Part shown: positions 44,460 to 53,900 of the stretch, in pieces
Position numbering within the stretch: the first letter of the stretch is position 1
Layout of the letters: the number at the start of each line of letters is the position of its first letter
NCBI RefSeq assembly: GCF_003965815.1
Contig: NZ_RXOE01000001.1
Coordinates: 558,001-622,000 of the forward strand
Length of the DNA: 64,000 bases
Source of the DNA: Variovorax gossypii
GTDB lineage: Bacteria > Pseudomonadota > Gammaproteobacteria > Burkholderiales > Burkholderiaceae_C
Reading direction: 5' to 3'
Program-made: the position numbers and the translations under genes
Notes under the pieces: generated by a model
The model's database searches: none
What the model was told of the DNA's origin: nothing
Seen by the model: only the letters and a program-made list of their open reading frames with translations

Positions 44460-47102
44460 TCAGGGAATGCTGCGCGCGACCACGCCGAGATCGCGCCAAG
44501 CCTCGGGGTGGCAGCTGAAGATCAGTATCTGGTGGCGGGCCGCCGCGTCGTACAGCACCCGCTTCATCTGCCGCAGGCGCTCCTCGTCGGTGTTCACCAG
44601 TGCGTCGTCGAGGATGAGCAGGGTCGGCTTGCGCGCTTCTCTCAGCAGGTCCGCGTAGGCCAGCCGGGCGACGACGCCCATCTGCTCGCGAGCGCCCACG
44701 CTGAGCTCTTCGAAGGCGCCGCTCTGGGCGCCGCGCAGCCCTTGCCGCGTGATGCGGCCCGGCGAGAGATCTTCTCCAACCTCCACCTGCGCGCCGGGGA
44801 AAAGAATCTGCAGGTAGTGGTCGAGATGCTTCTGCAGCGGCGCGCGCAGGCGCTGCGCCAGCGCCGAGCGCTTCTCGCGCAACAGCTTCAGCAGATGGTC
44901 GAGCGCCCTCGCCCGCCGTTCGAGTTCCGTGCAGCGCCGCGTGGCGTGCTCGAGCTCGCGCTGCGTCTCCGAGGCTGCCTCCTCCTGGCCCAGGGCGCCC
45001 CGGGCCTCGAGTTCGGCTTCCAGCCGCGTGATCTCGGTGGCGCGCTGGTTGTGCGCGGCTTCGGCCTGCCTGACGCTGCGGTCCAGGCGCTCCACGTCCT
45101 GCGCGAGCACCGGCAGGTTGATGGTCTGCAGTCGTTGGGCCAGCTCGGCCACCTTGTCCTGGATGGCCGACTGCTGCGCCAGTGCATCGGTCAGCGCGCC
45201 GCCGGCTTCCGTCTTCCTGCCGGCCCGTGCGGGGTCGTCCAGCGTGGCCTTGACCGCCGCGAGTTCGTCCTCGGCGGCCTTGACCTGTTCGCGTGCGTTC
45301 CCGGCCGCCACCTTCGCGTCGTTGAGCGCGGCGGAGGCCGTTTCCAGCGCGGCGCGCGCGGCGACCTCCTGCGACTCGGCCTGCGGGCTCGAGAGCGACG
45401 CCGCATCGTCCGCTGGTGCGGGCGGCATGTCCTGCAGCACCTTCCTGGCTTCCGCGAGCCGGGCCTCGCGCGTCGCCATGTCCGCGGCGAGCGCGCCCAG
45501 CCCCTTGGGCGCCAGCGCAGCCAGCACGGCTTCGGCCGCGGCGGCTTCGCTCTTGCGCAGAGCCTGCTGCCGCACGCGCTCCTCGACGGCAGCGATGCTT
45601 TCCGCGCGCAGGCCCTGGAGCAGCGCAGCGAGTTCGTCGCGTGCCTGGTCACGTTCGATGGCGAGGCTTTCGAGATCCGCGCCGCCCGGCAACACGGTGA
45701 TGCGGCCTACGCCTTCGATCTCGATGTCGGTTCGCGCGATGACGGTCCGCCGCGTCGAGCCGGACAGCTCCTCGCCGGCCACGCGCACTCCGGCCGAAGG
45801 CTGAAGTTCGAACTCCAGGGCCGTAGCCACTGCGTCCAACCTGGCCTGCGCCGTGCGGAGCGCGTCCGCGCAATGCCGCAAACGCCTGAGTTCGCCTTCC
45901 GGCACTGCGAGCGCCTGCGCCTCGGCCTGCAGGCGCGTGACCTTCTCCTGCTCGGCCTTCGCCTTCTCGTGGCTCTGCAAGAGAACGGCGAACTGCTCGG
46001 CCAAACTTTCGACGGTTTTCTCCTGCGCAACGCGTGACGCGGCCTGCCGCGCAAGGCGAAGGGCTTCACGCGCCGCGGCATCGGCCTTCGCCGCCGCCGC
46101 ATGACGGGGTTCCCAAGCCTGGAGTTCGCCGATCGCCCTGGCGAGACCTTCCTGCGTCGCCTGCAGGTTCTTCTCCCGCTGGGCGAGCGTCGCTTCCTCG
46201 CGCTCCATCGCCTGGAGCTGGGTGCGCCATGAGCTCACCTGTGCGCCGATCTGCTTCAGCGCGGCCTCCTGCGCGGTCTTCTTCTGGTCCAGTCCCTTGG
46301 CCTCGTCCAGCCGCTGCTGCGCGACGACCAGCTGCTCGCGCAATGCCGTCCATGGCTTGGCCGCCTCGTCGCGCTGGTGATCGCGGCGCAGGCCGGAAAG
46401 GCGGTCCACGCCGGAGCGGTAGGACTCGACGTCGGCAAGCAGTTCTTCCAGCTTCTCTTCGAGCTCGGCGCGCAGCTTGTTGGCATCGGCGTAGACGCCG
46501 CGTGGAACCCCGGTGCTTTGTGTGAGCAGCTCGTTGCGTTCGGCCTCCACTGCCTTCAGCACCGCGTCGCCGTTGCTGGCAGCCAGTTCGCCCAGCGATT
46601 CGCCGAGCGCGTTGCGCAGGTGGTCGCTGGCGAAGCCCACCGCGCTGGCGATGTCGTGCGAAGTGCCCTGCCTGATCCACAGCAGGCCCGGAATGCCCAT
46701 GTGCTCGGGCGTGCTGGCGCCCTTGCCCGGAAAGCGGAAACCCAGCAGCGCCGCCAGGTGGTCTTCGGCCACCGCGCCGTCCATGGGCCTGCCGTCGATC
46801 ACCAGCTCGCATCGCTTCTTGCCGAGGAAGGCCTTGGTGAGCCGGCAGGGCTTGCCGTCGAGTTCGAAATCGACTTCCACCGTGGGCGTGGCCGAGCTCT
46901 CGCCCCATGGCCGCAGGTGCTCGACGGCGCTCGATCGGTGCCGCTCGAAGAAGGCGGCGCGGATCGCCTCGGCGACGGTGGACTTGCCCGATTCGTTGGG
47001 GGCCGCGAAGAGGTTCAGCCCGTCCGTGAGGCCGTCGATCTCGAACGGCGCGCGAAACAGCTTGAAGTTCTCGATGCGAAGCCGCTGCAGCTTCATGCTC
47101 AT
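44460..47102 (-). CDS. SbcC/Rad50-like ATP-binding protein
   Basis: 880 residues. The N-terminus RIENFKLFRAPFEIDG followed by the P-loop APNESGKSTVAEAI is typical of SbcC/Rad50/RecF-like SMC-type ATPases. The middle is long Glu/Ala/Leu/Arg coiled coil (about 210-760), and the C-terminal half has the signature ELSVGAREQMGVVARLAYADLL and Walker B PTLLILDDALVNTD. In the family the ATPase partners a Mre11/SbcD nuclease to process DNA ends, and that partner is encoded just upstream with an ATGA overlap at 47099-47102. Shorter than canonical SbcC (about 1050). No CxxC zinc hook is visible in the coiled coil. Confidence 0.88.
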   Translation of the reverse strand: MSMKLQRLRIENFKLFRAPFEIDGLTDGLNLFAAPNESGKSTVAEAIRAAFFERHRSSAVEHLRPWGESSATPTVEVDFELDGKPCRLTKAFLGKKRCELVIDGRPMDGAVAEDHLAALLGFRFPGKGASTPEHMGIPGLLWIRQGTSHDIASAVGFASDHLRNALGESLGELAASNGDAVLKAVEAERNELLTQSTGVPRGVYADANKLRAELEEKLEELLADVESYRSGVDRLSGLRRDHQRDEAAKPWTALREQLVVAQQRLDEAKGLDQKKTAQEAALKQIGAQVSSWRTQLQAMEREEATLAQREKNLQATQEGLARAIGELQAWEPRHAAAAKADAAAREALRLARQAASRVAQEKTVESLAEQFAVLLQSHEKAKAEQEKVTRLQAEAQALAVPEGELRRLRHCADALRTAQARLDAVATALEFELQPSAGVRVAGEELSGSTRRTVIARTDIEIEGVGRITVLPGGADLESLAIERDQARDELAALLQGLRAESIAAVEERVRQQALRKSEAAAAEAVLAALAPKGLGALAADMATREARLAEARKVLQDMPPAPADDAASLSSPQAESQEVAARAALETASAALNDAKVAAGNAREQVKAAEDELAAVKATLDDPARAGRKTEAGGALTDALAQQSAIQDKVAELAQRLQTINLPVLAQDVERLDRSVRQAEAAHNQRATEITRLEAELEARGALGQEEAASETQRELEHATRRCTELERRARALDHLLKLLREKRSALAQRLRAPLQKHLDHYLQILFPGAQVEVGEDLSPGRITRQGLRGAQSGAFEELSVGAREQMGVVARLAYADLLREARKPTLLILDDALVNTDEERLRQMKRVLYDAAARHQILIFSCHPEAWRDLGVVARSIP

Positions 47103-48229
47103 GCGCCGGCTCCCGCGTGCGAGGAGCCCTGCTGCGCGCCGAGGATGCGCGCCAGCGTGAGCAGCGCGTCGCGGGCCAGTTCCGCGTCTGTGTCGCCCTG
47201 TTGCTCGCGCAATGCCTGCAGCGCCTCGCCCACGAAGCCGTCGGCGTGCAGCGCCTGGATGTCCTCCTCGGTCGGTTCCAGCCGCAGCGCCTCGCCTTCC
47301 CACACCAGCGCCCGGGCCCGGGCGCGGGCCGCATCGAGTGCGGCGCCCAGCCGGTTATGGCCGGCGAGGTCGCAGGTGCCCTGGGCGCGCAGCTGCAGCA
47401 CGTCGCCGCTGCCGATCTGCTCGAGCTTTCGCACCAGTTCGTCGATGTCGGAGGGCACGGCGAGCCGCGGTTCCCATTGCTGCCAGTCGAACTGGCCGAC
47501 GCGCACGGGCTCGACCGCCGGCACCGCGCCTGCGCCGTCGATGGCGACGAGCAGCGCCTGGCCCGAATCGTTGGCGCGGAAGCGATCGGTCTCGGGCGTG
47601 CCCGCGTACCAGGTGCGATCGTCGATCTGCCGCGTGCCGTGCCAGTCGCCGAGCGCGAGGTAGTCGAGCCGGGCCTGTGCCGCGCGACCGGCGGCGATGG
47701 GGTTGGCCGAGTCGATGTCTTCCGACAGGATGCCCTGGACGCAGCCATGCGCCAGTCCGATGCGGGGCAGGCCCTCCTCGTCCGGTTCGGCGGCGAACCA
47801 GTCGGTGAGGTCGCCATAGGTGTGGCGCTGCGTGAGCGGCGCGGGCAACAGCGTGAACTTGCCCGCCACCGTATGGGGCCTGGGCTCCAGGCAGCAGACG
47901 ATGTTCGGCGCGACGGCGCCCAGCCGCTGCGCGCGGCTCCAGACGGATTCGCTCAGCGCCGAGTCGTGATTGCCCGGGATCAGCAGCCAGGGCCCCGCGA
48001 AGCCCTGCATGGCGTTGAACATGCGCCGGATGGTCTTGTCCGACACGGTCTGCAGGTCGAACACGTCGCCCGCGACCAGCACTGCGTCGACCTTGCGTTC
48101 GGCCGCTATGGCGGCCAGCCGTTCCACCGCCTTGAAGCGTGCCTCGAACAGCGCGGCGGCGTCGTCGGGTTCGAATTGGGAGAAAACGCGGCCGATCTGC
48201 CAGTCCGCGGTGTGGAGCAAAGAAATCAT
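47099..48229 (-). CDS. SbcD/Mre11-like metallophosphoesterase
   Basis: 376 residues. Metallophosphoesterase motifs are present: HTADWQIGR (motif I), AGDVFDL (II), IPGNHDSA (III), LAHG and LALGDWHG (IV/V). In motif I the usual DxH has Gln in place of His (Asp9-x-Gln11), which I believe is a known variant in Mre11-like proteins but could weaken one metal site. The C-terminal half is unlike E. coli SbcD. Together with the ATPase gene it forms a probable DNA end-processing complex. Confidence 0.85.
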   Translation of the reverse strand: MISLLHTADWQIGRVFSQFEPDDAAALFEARFKAVERLAAIAAERKVDAVLVAGDVFDLQTVSDKTIRRMFNAMQGFAGPWLLIPGNHDSALSESVWSRAQRLGAVAPNIVCCLEPRPHTVAGKFTLLPAPLTQRHTYGDLTDWFAAEPDEEGLPRIGLAHGCVQGILSEDIDSANPIAAGRAAQARLDYLALGDWHGTRQIDDRTWYAGTPETDRFRANDSGQALLVAIDGAGAVPAVEPVRVGQFDWQQWEPRLAVPSDIDELVRKLEQIGSGDVLQLRAQGTCDLAGHNRLGAALDAARARARALVWEGEALRLEPTEEDIQALHADGFVGEALQALREQQGDTDAELARDALLTLARILGAQQGSSHAGAGA

Positions 48230-48346
48230 GCGTCGTGGCCCCCTTTGCCTACCGCGTCTGCATACGTCATTCCAGAAGAGTGCGCATCTTAGATGGCGCG
48301 CGCTCCGGCCCGACGTCGACCGCCGCCCCGTGCGGGGTGCGGACGG

Positions 48347-48529
48347 CTAGGCGGTCGAGTCGGCCGTGGCGGCGCACTCTTCGAGCAGCGCGGCCGCCTG
48401 AGTGACCTGCACGACGATCTGCGCGCGCAGCGGTCGCCAGTCCAGGCTGAACGGGGCGATCAGGAACCACTGCGTGGTCAGAGCCAGCGCGCTGCCGAGA
48501 ATGAGGAACACCCAATGCACGACTTCCAT
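48347..48529 (-). CDS. Small membrane protein
   Basis: 60 residues, not recognised. An N-terminal membrane helix (VVHWVFLILGSALALTTQWFLIAPF) is followed by a short soluble tail. An AAGGGGG ribosome site precedes the ATG and the codon use looks real. It lies between the SbcD-like and the LysM/M23 genes on the same strand. Could be a chance frame, hence the modest confidence. Confidence 0.5.
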   Translation of the reverse strand: MEVVHWVFLILGSALALTTQWFLIAPFSLDWRPLRAQIVVQVTQAAALLEECAATADSTA

Positions 48530-48670
48530 CTACGCCCCCTTGTACAGAATCAGGAGCGGAAGTCTGCGTACTTCGCAGGCGTTGCGGTATCGCCAATTCG
48601 GGGGATGTCGTTCGCCAGAGAGAAGGAACAGAACGCGCGGGAACGCGTCCTGCCCCGGCCGTGGCCTTGC

Positions 48671-49420
48671 CTACCGTGCCGGCAGGTACTGGCGTGGATC
48701 GACGGCATTGCCGCGGTAGCGGAGCTCGAAGTGCAGCTTGGCGCGTCCGCCGTCGGGGCCGCCGATCTCGGCGAGCTTCTGCCCCTGCTTCACCTGCTGG
48801 CCCTGCTTGACCTGCACCGAGCGCAGGTTGGTGTAGACCGACATGTAGGAGCCGCCGTGATCGACCATCACCACGCTGCCGTAGCCGCGCAGCGTTTCCG
48901 TCACCGCCACCTTGCCCGCGCCGATGGAGGCCACTGCATCGCCGGTGTTGCCGCCGATGTCGACTCCCTTGCTGCTCGTGCCGTTGAAGCCCGCGATCAC
49001 CTGGCCCGGCGCGGGCCAGGCCCAGTCGCTGCGCCTCGACGCGGGCGGCGCGGCCGGCTCCGGCGCCGCGGCCCTGGGTGGCCTCGCGCGCTCCGGGCGT
49101 TCGGGACGCTCCGCACCCGGGCTCCTTCCCGGGGACGGCTCGGGCGATGCACCTGCAGAAGCGCCGCCGCCTGGCGGCACCACGCGCAGCACCTGCCCTG
49201 CTTCCAGCTTGTCCGGATCCTGCAGGTTGTTCCAGCGTGCGATGTCGCCCGGCGAACGGCCGGCCTTCGACGCGATGCGGTAGAGCGTGTCGCCCGGCTG
49301 GACGACGTATTCGCCCGGTCCCGCCACCGGTGCCTTGGGAGAGGTGGAGCACGCCGCCACCATCAATGCCGCGGCCAGCACCATGCCGGCACGCCAGTTC
49401 CTTCCTGTCACAACAACCAC
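48671..49420 (-). CDS. LysM/degenerate M23 lipoprotein (NlpD-like)
   Basis: 249 residues from a GTG with GGAAGG upstream. A lipoprotein signal ends in LMVAACS (Cys near residue 24). A LysM domain (YVVQPGDTLYRIASKAGRSPGDIARWNNL...LEAGQVLRV) binds peptidoglycan. After a Pro/Arg/Glu-rich linker comes an M23 (LytM) domain, but three of the four zinc ligands are missing: HxxxD is SSKGVD, YAHL is YTNL, and HLHFE is KLHFE. Such inactive LytM proteins (NlpD, EnvC) activate the cell-wall amidases during division. The role is inferred from that similarity. Confidence 0.88.
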   Translation of the reverse strand: MVVVTGRNWRAGMVLAAALMVAACSTSPKAPVAGPGEYVVQPGDTLYRIASKAGRSPGDIARWNNLQDPDKLEAGQVLRVVPPGGGASAGASPEPSPGRSPGAERPERPERARPPRAAAPEPAAPPASRRSDWAWPAPGQVIAGFNGTSSKGVDIGGNTGDAVASIGAGKVAVTETLRGYGSVVMVDHGGSYMSVYTNLRSVQVKQGQQVKQGQKLAEIGGPDGGRAKLHFELRYRGNAVDPRQYLPAR

Positions 49421-49516
49421 TACCGGATTCCTTCCTGGATGACCTGAATCTCGCGCGCCCCGGTGCCCGGGACCGCGCTCGAAGAATCCGGAAGGCTACC
49501 AGCAGTGGCCGGGCGT

Positions 49517-50401
49517 TCAGCCGACCACGGGGTTTTTCGCGCCCGTTCGCCTCGCGATGCACATCAGAGAAAGCGCACTCGAGGACGCGCCGGGGTCGCG
49601 GCCCGACAGCAGGCTGCCCATGCGGTACTTCCATTGCATGGGGCCGGCCTCCCCGCGAAGGACGCCGGCTCCTGCCTGATGGTTGTGCGGATGCACGCGG
49701 ACCTCGAAGCCCAGCGGCATCAGCGTGGATTCGAAGAGCTCCCTCGTCACGCCGTCGCCGGGCCGGTGATGTATTTCGGTCCGCAGCCCCCACGACTGCT
49801 GGCTGCCGGTCTTGTGAAAGCCGCGCCCCATCACGCGGCAGACCCACAGACGCGTGTTCCACAGCAGGCGGGCCAGTCCCCGGTAGTCCCACGCCGTCAG
49901 CTGCGGATCGTGGTCGGTGATCAGCAGGCCGTCGGGCTTCACCAGGCGGGCGCCCTCCTCGAGCACCGCCTTCATGTCGTCGCAGTGGTGCAGCGTGGCA
50001 TTGATGGCCACGATGTCCGCCACCTGCGAGCGGAACGGCGTGTGCGCGGCGTCCGCCAGCACCGCGATGTAGCCCTCGATCGCGGCCAGCTCCAGGGAGC
50101 CCGCGGCCACGTCGACGCCGACGAGCAATTTCGGCCTGCCGCCCAGCGTTGCAAATACATTGCCCGGGCCGCAACCCAGGTCGATGACGACCTTGTCCGT
50201 CCAGTCGCCGCCGGCGGCCAGCCAGCGGTTTCGGAAGTGCCCGTCGCGGTGGCAGGAAGCCAGATATTCCCTCGCCCAGGCCTCATTGCCGAAGTAGATC
50301 GCGTTGGCGGTCAATGCATCTGAATTACCGGGAAGAATTGATTCCAGATAGTTGCCGCGGCGCTCCAGAACTACATCGGGTAATAGGATGTCGCTGAGCA
50401 T
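49517..50401 (-). CDS. Class I SAM-dependent methyltransferase
   Basis: 294 residues. The SAM-binding motif I is VVIDLGCGPGN, followed by VGVDVAAGSLELA (motif II region) and ADIVAINATLHHCDD, PDGLLITDHD. A small-molecule or lipid methyltransferase is most likely. It is divergent from the NRPS-PKS gene and might be a tailoring enzyme of that pathway, but its transcription is away from the cluster and its leader region is shared, so the link is only positional. Confidence 0.88.
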   Translation of the reverse strand: MLSDILLPDVVLERRGNYLESILPGNSDALTANAIYFGNEAWAREYLASCHRDGHFRNRWLAAGGDWTDKVVIDLGCGPGNVFATLGGRPKLLVGVDVAAGSLELAAIEGYIAVLADAAHTPFRSQVADIVAINATLHHCDDMKAVLEEGARLVKPDGLLITDHDPQLTAWDYRGLARLLWNTRLWVCRVMGRGFHKTGSQQSWGLRTEIHHRPGDGVTRELFESTLMPLGFEVRVHPHNHQAGAGVLRGEAGPMQWKYRMGSLLSGRDPGASSSALSLMCIARRTGAKNPVVG

Positions 50402-50900
50402 TTACGGGTTCCGGTGAATTGGATTTTGCGCAATCGGAGCGCTCTCACCAGTTTTTTCGATTTCTTGATTTTGTACAGATATTTCTTATACGGTTACAGG
50501 CATCGGCAATTCATAACAGTCGGCTCCGGGAGGATGTTTCATTTTTCGACACACTTCCGCGTGCACTTTCCGCATGGCTCGCAGGCGAAGCGAGGCCCGC
50601 ACCCGAAGCAGTGGCGCGGTGGCCGGTCGATGCGGTTTCCCCCTTGTTCCCCCTGAGTTCTCCCCAGGAGTACCCCTCCTCGAACGGGCCTTTCGGGCAT
50701 CCGGAGCGGGCCGCCGGGCCGCTTTTTCTCCTCCGATCGCTCATCAGTTACCTCGTACTGGACGATTCGGGTAGTACGTTTCAGAAATAACCTTATCCAG
50801 TTGTAACCGGGGCCTAAAGTACACACATCGGCTGCGGGAAACACCCTAGGATGAAGACACGAAAAAACATCTTTCTGCTTCTTCATTCTTAATTGAGCGA
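50402..50900. promoter_or_regulatory. Long low-GC leader between methyltransferase and NRPS-PKS gene
   Basis: 499 bp without a convincing gene; the first 130 and last 130 bp are clearly AT-richer than the surrounding DNA. It must contain the promoters of the methyltransferase and of the assembly line. It also holds a terminator-like hairpin at 50705-50727. No -10/-35 pair was strong enough to call. Confidence 0.6.
50705..50728 (+). terminator. Hairpin with T-run in the NRPS-PKS leader
   Basis: AGCGG (50705-50709) pairs with CCGCT (50719-50723), with an inner CC/GG pair across one mismatch and a GCC loop; TTTTCTC follows. It resembles an intrinsic terminator about 170 bp before the NRPS start, so it could be an attenuator or the end of a short RNA. 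Confidence 0.4.
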
Positions 50901-53900
50901 ATGGATTTTCCATTCGCCCAATTACTTTTGGCGTATTTCTTTTGGGATACTTACGTGGAAATTCAAACTGTTTCGCAGGCAGGCCAAGGCGATCCGGAGC
51001 TCTCTCTGGAAGACCTGTTCGTGTCGCGATCCAATTCGAAAGGATCGGCCAGCCGCCACGTCGCCTCCACCACGCTCTCGCCCCATTTCGCCCGCAAGCT
51101 GGCCGGCTCGCCGGCCGTCGGCGGCCAGTTGCCCGACACCCTCTTCGCCGGCGCATGGCTCCTCCTGCAGGCTCGCTGGCTCGGAAGCCTCTGGCCCGTG
51201 CTGGATGAAGCAGGCACCGGGCAGGACGCACCCGCGTGCTTCTCGACCACCGTCGCGTTCGACACCACCATGGCCGCGGGCCCCTGGCTGGCGGAGCTGG
51301 ACCTCGGCCGCCGCGGCGCGTCGAAGACCGCGCATGCCGCCCCGTCGCCCGCCTCGCTCTGGCTGCGCGAGGAAGCAGGCATCGAAAGCGCCGACGCCCC
51401 GCTGCGGCTGCGCTTCGACGCCGCCTCTGCATCGCTGCACGCCGACGCGGCGCCCGGCCTGATGGACCCCGCCGCGATCGATGTGCTGCTCGCAACGCTC
51501 GCCGACACCGCCGAAGACCTGCTCGACCGCCCCGATGCAGCACTCGGCGACATCCGCACGCTGCCTCGAGCCGAAAGCGCCGACCAGCTCGGTGCATGGA
51601 ACATCGCCCTCTCCCCGATCGACTCCGCCCTCACGGTGCCGGCCGTGTTCGCCCTGCAGGCCGCTGCAACGCCCCAAGCCATCGCCCTCGCCCAAGGCGA
51701 GGCGCAGATGAGCTACAGCGAACTCGACCAGCGATCCGACGATCTCGCCCGGCGCCTCCAGACCCTGGGCGTCCACGCCGGCGACAACGTCGGCATGCTG
51801 CTCGACCGCTCGATGGCGGCCATCGTCGCCCAGCTCGGCATCCTCAAGGCCGGCGCCGCCTATGTGCCCGTGCCCACGGACTATCCGCCCGAACGCATCG
51901 CCTACATGCTCGACGAGGCCGGCGCGCACCACGTGCTGACCGCGCAGGAGCACCGCCACCTCATCCCCCCCCATCACGGCGTTTTTCTGGTCGACGAGCA
52001 CCAAGACAACGAAAACCGTGGTTCATGGAATTTCCCGGCCATCGACGCGGAATCGGTGGCGTACGTCATGTACACCTCGGGCTCGACGGGCACGCCCAAG
52101 GGCATCGAGATCTGCCATCGCTCGATCCTGCGGCTCGTCGTGGGCGTGGACTACGTCTCGCTCACCCCCGGCCTCGCCATGCTGCACGCGGCCCCGCTGG
52201 GCTTCGACGCGGCCACGCTGGAAATCTGGGGGCCGCTGCTCAACGGCGGCTGTTGCGTGATCCATGACGAGCGCGTGCCCACCGGTGCCGGGCTCGCCCG
52301 CACCATCGCGCGCCACGGCGTGCACACGGCCTGGCTCACGGCCGCGCTCTTCAATGCCGTCGTCGACGACGACCCGGCCCATCTTTCGGGTTTGCTGCAT
52401 CTCTTCACCGGCGGCGAGGCGCTCTCCGTGCCGCACGTGCGCCGCGCGCTGGCCGCACTGCCCGGCCTCGCGCTGAGCAACGGCTACGGCCCGACCGAAT
52501 GCACCACCTTCGCGGCCACGCACCGCATCGCGTCGCCGCTCCCGGAAGACCTGCGCTCGGTTCCGCTCGGCCGCCCGATCAAGGACACCGTGCTGCGCGT
52601 GCTCAGCCCCTCGATGGCGTTGCTGCCGACCGGCTTCGTCGGCGAGCTCTGCATCGGCGGCCACGGGCTGGCCCGCGGCTATCTGCGGCAGCCCGCGCTC
52701 AGCGCCGAGCGCTTCGTGGCCGACCCCTTCGGCGGCCCCGGCGACCGGCTCTACCGCACCGGCGACCTCGCGCGCTGGCTGCCGGACGGCACCATCGAAT
52801 TCATCGGCCGTCGCGACGGCCAGGTGAAGATCCACGGCCACCGCATCGAGACCGGCGAAGTGGAGGCGGCGATCCTCGCGCATCCCGGCGTGCAGTCGTG
52901 CGCGGTGGTAGCCCGGCCCGACGGCAGCGGGCAGCTGCGCCTCGTGGCCTATCTGGTTTCGCACTCTGGAGAAGAGAAGCTCTCCTGGGAGGCCCTGCGC
53001 GCTCATCTCGGCGAGCGCCTGCCCGCGGCCATGGTGCCGGCCGCCCAGGTGTGGCTCGAACGGCTTCCCGTCACGCCCAACGGCAAGCTCGACCGCAAGG
53101 CGCTGCCCGAGCCGGCCGGCGAGCGCCCCGAGCTCGCGCAGCCCTTCGAGGAAGCGCGTGGCGCCATCGAGCAGCAGGTGTGCGACGCCTTCGCGCGCGC
53201 ACTGCGCATCTCGAAGGTCGGCCGCAACGACAACTTCTTCGACCTCGGCGGCGATTCGCTGCTGGTGCTGCAGGTGCTGGCCGATCTCCGGCGCGGCAGC
53301 GGCACGCCGCTGTCGACCAATCTTTTCTTCCGCAATCCCACGCCAAAAGCAATGGGTGCGCGGATGCAGCCGGCGGGTGATCAGCCCGCCACGGCCGCTG
53401 CGGCCGGTTTCAAGGATCGATCGACCGCAGCGGCCACCCTTCCCCACGACGCGCTTCATGATGCGGTCGCCCTGGTCGGCACCGCCGGCCGCTTCCCCGG
53501 CGCGGCCGACGTCGAGCAGTTCTGGGACAACCTCGTCGCGGGCCGCGACACCATCAGCTTCTTCGACGACGCCACGCTGGACGCCGGAATCGGCGAAGCC
53601 CTGCGCAACGATCCGGCCTACGTGCGTGCGCGCGGCGTGATCGACGGCATCGAGAACTTCGACGCCGCCTTCTTCGGCATCGGCCCGAAGGAAGCGCAGC
53701 TCATGGACCCGCAGCAGCGCGTGTTCCTCGAGATCTGCTGGGAATGCCTGGAGCGCGCCGGCTACGTGCCGGACGCCGCGCCGGGCCCGGTGGGCGTGTA
53801 CGCCGGCATGTACAACGCCACCTACCACCAGCGCCACGTGAGCACCCGGCCCGACCTGGTGGAGCCGGTGGGCGAGTTCCAGGTGATGCTGGCCAACGAG

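Noticed and set aside
50460..50495. Sigma-70 promoter for the NRPS-PKS gene (TTGATT...TATAC)
   Set aside because: Spacing between the candidate boxes is 15 bp and both match poorly.
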